Assembly (NCBI GenBank): GCA_021782525.1
Contig: JAJXUY010000077.1
Location: 1 to 6,928, forward strand
Length of the DNA stretch: 6,928 bases
Direction: 5' to 3'
From: Acidobacteriota bacterium
GTDB taxonomy: Bacteria; Acidobacteriota; Thermoanaerobaculia; Thermoanaerobaculales; Thermoanaerobaculaceae
A program made the translations under genes and the position numbers. This document shows positions 4,610-6,928 of the stretch, piece after piece (the stretch's first letter is position 1; each line of letters starts with the position of its first letter). The notes under the pieces were generated by a model. It worked only from the letters and a program-made list of their open reading frames with translations. It ran no database searches and was not told the DNA's origin.

Positions 4610-5968
4610 CTAGCGGTTGAGCCCGTACCGCTTGAGGCGGTCGTACAGGGTGGAGCGGTCGATGCCGAGGATGCCGGCCGCCTCCTTGATGTTGCCCCCG
4701 GTGCGCGCCAACGTCGCCATGATCACCTGGCGCTCGACCTCGGCCAGCGGCAGGGAGTCCGGGGCCGCCCACGCGCCGGCGGCGGCGGGGGCCTTGCGCA
4801 GGAAGGCGAACTCCTCCTCGGTCAGGACGCGAGACCTGGCGGTGACGATGGCGCGCTCCACCGCGTTTTCCAGTTCACGAACGTTGCCGGGCCAGTCATG
4901 GTCCATCAGCACCCTGAGCGCGCCCTCTGAAAGCTCTCCCGCCTCCTTGCCGATCTCCCGGGAGAGCCGCTCGAGGAAGGCGCCGGCGAGCAAAGGGACG
5001 TCCTCCCGCCGCTCACGCAGCGGCGGGATACGGATGTTGATCACGTTGAGCCGGTAGAAGAGATCGTCGCGGAACGCTCCCGCCGCAACCTGCTCCTGCA
5101 GGTCGACACGCGTGGCCGCGATCACCCGCACGTCGACGCGCACCTCCTCGCTGCCGCCGACGCGGAAGAACGCTCGCTCCTGCAGCACGCGCAGCAGGTC
5201 GACCTGGAGCTTCGGCGAGATGTCGCCGATCTCGTCGAGGAACAACGTGCCGCCCTCGGCCTGTTCGAACTTTCCCCGCTTGCGCTCGGAGGCGCCGGTG
5301 AACGAGCCCTTCTCGTGCCCGAAGAGCTCCGACTCGAGCAAGCTCTCCGCCAAGGCGGCGCACGAGACCGGGACGAACGGGCTGGCGGCGCGGTCGCCGG
5401 AGAAGTGGATCGCGCGTGCCACCAACTCCTTGCCCGTTCCGCTCTCCCCCTCGATCAGCACGGTGCTCTTCAGGCTCGCGACGTCCCGGACCAGCTCGAA
5501 GATCTCCCTCATCTTCGGGCTCTTCGAGATGATGTCGTGGAAGCTGTACTGCCCGGCGAGCCGCTGCCGCAGGATCTGGTTCTCCCGCTGCAGGGCCTTG
5601 ACCTTGATGATCCGCGCGACGAGGAGGGAGATCTCCTCGGGGTTGCAGGGCTTGACGATGTACTCCTGCGCCCCCTCTTTCATCGCCGTGATCGCGGTGT
5701 CGACGGTGGCGTAGGCGGTCATGATGATGACGGAGGCCTCGGGGTGGAGCGCACGGATCTCCATCATCGTCGCGAGGCCGTCCATTCCCCGGGGCATTTT
5801 CAGGTCCACGAAGTAGATCGCGTAGTCCCTCGCGGCCGCCAACTCGACCGCCTCCCGGCCGGAGGCCGCCGTGTCCACCGTGTAGCCGTCCTCCGCGAGC
5901 CACGCGGCGAGCGACTCGCGCATCACGAGCTCGTCGTCGACGACCAGGATGACCCAGTTCTTCTTCAC
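4610..5968 (-). CDS. NtrC-family sigma-54-dependent response regulator
   Basis: Encodes 452 aa with the three classical parts. The receiver domain (~4-120) has acidic pair D11/D12, phosphoacceptor D55, T84 and K106. The AAA+ sigma-54 activator domain (~143-375) has Walker A GESGTGKE (174-181), the sigma-54 contact loop as GSFTGA (221-226; GAFTGA is most common) and Walker [10 protein letters not shown] (240-248). The C-terminal Fis-type helix-turn-helix (~413-452) includes [20 protein letters not shown] heptad-like linker joins receiver and AAA+. One extra residue is present after the phosphoacceptor loop (MPRGMDG rather than MPGMDG). The GTG at 5968 overlaps the stop of the archaemetzincin gene by four bases and has AGGAGG six bases upstream; the frame remains open far upstream only as an out-of-frame shadow of the preceding genes. 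Expected to be phosphorylated by the kinase encoded in the same operon and to act at the sigma-54 promoter at 3174-3189. Confidence 0.95.
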   Translation of the reverse strand: MKKNWVILVVDDELVMRESLAAWLAEDGYTVDTAASGREAVELAAARDYAIYFVDLKMPRGMDGLATMMEIRALHPEASVIIMTAYATVDTAITAMKEGAQEYIVKPCNPEEISLLVARIIKVKALQRENQILRQRLAGQYSFHDIISKSPKMREIFELVRDVASLKSTVLIEGESGTGKELVARAIHFSGDRAASPFVPVSCAALAESLLESELFGHEKGSFTGASERKRGKFEQAEGGTLFLDEIGDISPKLQVDLLRVLQERAFFRVGGSEEVRVDVRVIAATRVDLQEQVAAGAFRDDLFYRLNVINIRIPPLRERREDVPLLAGAFLERLSREIGKEAGELSEGALRVLMDHDWPGNVRELENAVERAIVTARSRVLTEEEFAFLRKAPAAAGAWAAPDSLPLAEVERQVIMATLARTGGNIKEAAGILGIDRSTLYDRLKRYGLNR

Positions 5969-6540
5969 CTCACGCCTCCTCTGCGGTACGAACCGCGTAA
6001 CGAGTCGTGCACGGCGGCGACGGCCTCGCGTACCAGGATGGCACAGCTCGCGCAGAAGTCGCCGTTCTTCCTGTCGAGCTGACGGATGTCGGTGGAGAGG
6101 CTGAGCGTGCAACTCGGATCGGAGCAGTGCGTCAGGCCGTAGGTGTGAGCGATCTCGTGGAGCGCTTCCTTGCGCACCCGGTGGAGGAGCAGGGTGCGGT
6201 TGGAGCGCAGACCGTAGAACTCCTGCCGGAGCCGGGCCAGCGACATGACGGCGACCGGGCCGTCGACCTGAGCCTGGCCGAAGACGAACGACAGCATCGG
6301 GATGAAGAGGTCGTGCTCGGTCAGGACCAGCAGCCTCGCGGCCGCGGCCGGGCGCCGGGCGACGGCGTCGAGGAGGATGAGGGTCGAGCTGTGCTGCCCG
6401 CGGCTCCCGTCGTAGGCGTACGAGGGCTCGGGGAACGGCCCGACGAGCGTCGTGACGACACCGAGCGCCGACGCCAGGGAGGACGCGGCGAACGCGAGGG
6501 TTTCCTCGTCCACGGCGCCGGCAGCGGCCAGGCCGACCAC
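5965..6540 (-). CDS. Archaemetzincin family zinc metalloprotease
   Basis: Encodes 191 aa of a cytoplasmic-looking peptidase of the archaemetzincin family (MEROPS M54), with no signal peptide. The signature is complete in layout: H128-E129-x2-H132-x2-G135-x2-H138-C139-x4-C144, then C163-x2-C166. H128, H132 and H138 would bind the catalytic zinc, E129 is the general base, and the four cysteines form the structural zinc site. Upstream, DLFIPMLSFVFGQA (77-90) and RLRQEFYG (103-110) are further family landmarks. One departure stands out: the methionine expected two residues after the second cysteine (CxM, the metzincin Met-turn) is leucine L146. The GTG at 6540 starts three bases after the kinase stop, with GGAGGG nine bases upstream, and the stop overlaps the regulator start. 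Its position between kinase and regulator argues for a role in that signalling pathway; the substrate is unknown. Confidence 0.9.
   Translation of the reverse strand: MVGLAAAGAVDEETLAFAASSLASALGVVTTLVGPFPEPSYAYDGSRGQHSSTLILLDAVARRPAAAARLLVLTEHDLFIPMLSFVFGQAQVDGPVAVMSLARLRQEFYGLRSNRTLLLHRVRKEALHEIAHTYGLTHCSDPSCTLSLSTDIRQLDRKNGDFCASCAILVREAVAAVHDSLRGSYRRGGVR
5975..5980 (-). promoter_or_regulatory. Ribosome binding site of the response regulator
   Basis: AGGAGG on the minus strand, inside the end of the archaemetzincin gene, lies six bases before the GTG at 5968. It fixes the start within a frame that otherwise stays open for another ~950 bases. Confidence 0.8.
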
Positions 6541-6543
6541 CGC

Positions 6544-6928
6544 TCAGGCCCTCCCACCGGCTCCCGGGGACGGCGGGAAAGCCTCGGGCGATTGCAGCGG
6601 CAGCGTCACCCGGAACGTGCTCCCTTCGCCGAGTCGGGTCGCAACCTCGATCTCGCCGCTGTGGGCGCTGACGATGCCGTACACGACCGCGAGCCCGAGG
6701 CCGACGCCCTTCCCCTCCTCCTTGGTGGTGAAGAACGGGTCGAAGATCTTGCTCACCAGTTCGGACGGGATCCCGGAGCCGGTATCCGCGACCTCGAGCA
6801 CCACGGCCCGCCCGTCCACGGCCGCGTGGGTGCGGACGGTGACCCGGCCGCCGCCCTTGATCGCTTCGGCGCCGTTGAGGACCAGGTTGATGACGACCTG
6901 CTGGATCTGCGATGGGTCGCAACGAACG
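6544..6928 (-). CDS. Sensor histidine kinase, C-terminal ATPase domain (partial, 5' end outside window)
   Basis: The last 127 residues of an NtrB-like histidine kinase are visible; the sensor and dimerisation/His domains lie beyond the right edge. From the edge the frame reads through an N box (QIQQVVINLVLNGAEAI), G1 box VADTGSGIP, F box IFDPFFTTK, G2 box GKGVGLGLAVVYGIV and G3 box GEGSTFRVTLP, all intact. A GTG at 6819 inside the frame is not the true start, because the N box lies upstream of it. The gene ends three bases before the archaemetzincin start and belongs to the same operon as the NtrC-like regulator, making it the probable cognate kinase. What it senses cannot be told from the visible part. 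Confidence 0.93.
   Translation of the reverse strand, partial: VRCDPSQIQQVVINLVLNGAEAIKGGGRVTVRTHAAVDGRAVVLEVADTGSGIPSELVSKIFDPFFTTKEEGKGVGLGLAVVYGIVSAHSGEIEVATRLGEGSTFRVTLPLQSPEAFPPSPGAGGRA
6549..6554 (-). promoter_or_regulatory. Ribosome binding site of the archaemetzincin gene
   Basis: GGAGGG on the minus strand, within the last codons of the kinase gene, lies eight bases before the GTG at 6540 and supports this non-ATG start. Confidence 0.6.

Noticed and set aside
6039..6054. TGGCAC-containing sequence resembling a sigma-54 -24 element inside the archaemetzincin gene
   Set aside because: A GC lies ten bases after the GG, but the -12 half lacks TTGC, and the site is on the strand opposite the coding gene with no gene downstream in that direction.
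5969..6922. N-terminal extension of the response regulator (continuous frame of 770 codons)
   Set aside because: The extra ~318 codons overlap the archaemetzincin and kinase genes in another frame and read as Arg/Pro-rich noise; the receiver domain begins right at the GTG at 5968, which has its own AGGAGG.

Overview
This 6.9 kb window is GC-rich throughout, with densely packed, often overlapping genes. It fits an uncultured or environmental Gram-negative-type bacterium. The combination of an NtrC-type sigma-54 regulator, a bacterial archaemetzincin and a GcvH-like protein would suit a deltaproteobacterial/myxococcal, acidobacterial or related high-GC lineage, but the sequence alone does not fix the phylum. 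I see no tRNA, rRNA, CRISPR array, transposase or attachment site.

Left end (1-1292): a FAD-dependent geranylgeranyl-reductase-family oxidoreductase lies on the + strand and probably starts at the GTG at 120. The first ~30 bases, read on the - strand, look like the start of a divergent lipid-kinase (YegS/diacylglycerol kinase type) gene that runs out of the window.

Folate block (1386-2985, - strand): folB (dihydroneopterin aldolase), folK (HPPK) and a pteridine-reductase/FolM-type short-chain dehydrogenase are joined by 1-bp and 4-bp stop/start overlaps, so they are one translationally coupled operon. The SDR has Asp in place of the usual catalytic Ser, spaced from Tyr and Lys as in pteridine reductases. 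It probably makes or salvages tetrahydropterin/tetrahydrofolate.

Divergent intergenic region (2986-3217): it separates the folate operon from a + strand pair and carries a near-consensus sigma-54 (-24/-12) promoter, correctly spaced 18 bases upstream of the next gene. That promoter precedes a two-gene unit: an 81-aa single-span membrane protein, a strong intercistronic hairpin, and a 324-aa protein. The larger protein has two tandem four-cysteine repeats followed by a GcvH-like fold that has lost the lipoyl lysine; the whole protein contains a single lysine, outside that domain.

Right end (4610-6928, - strand, convergent to the pair): a truncated NtrB-like sensor histidine kinase, an archaemetzincin metalloprotease and an NtrC-like sigma-54 response regulator form one tightly coupled operon. 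The simplest reading is a self-contained module in which kinase and regulator, with a zinc protease of unknown substrate encoded between them, drive the sigma-54 promoter of the membrane-protein/Cys-rich GcvH-like pair. This is the most interesting part of the window.
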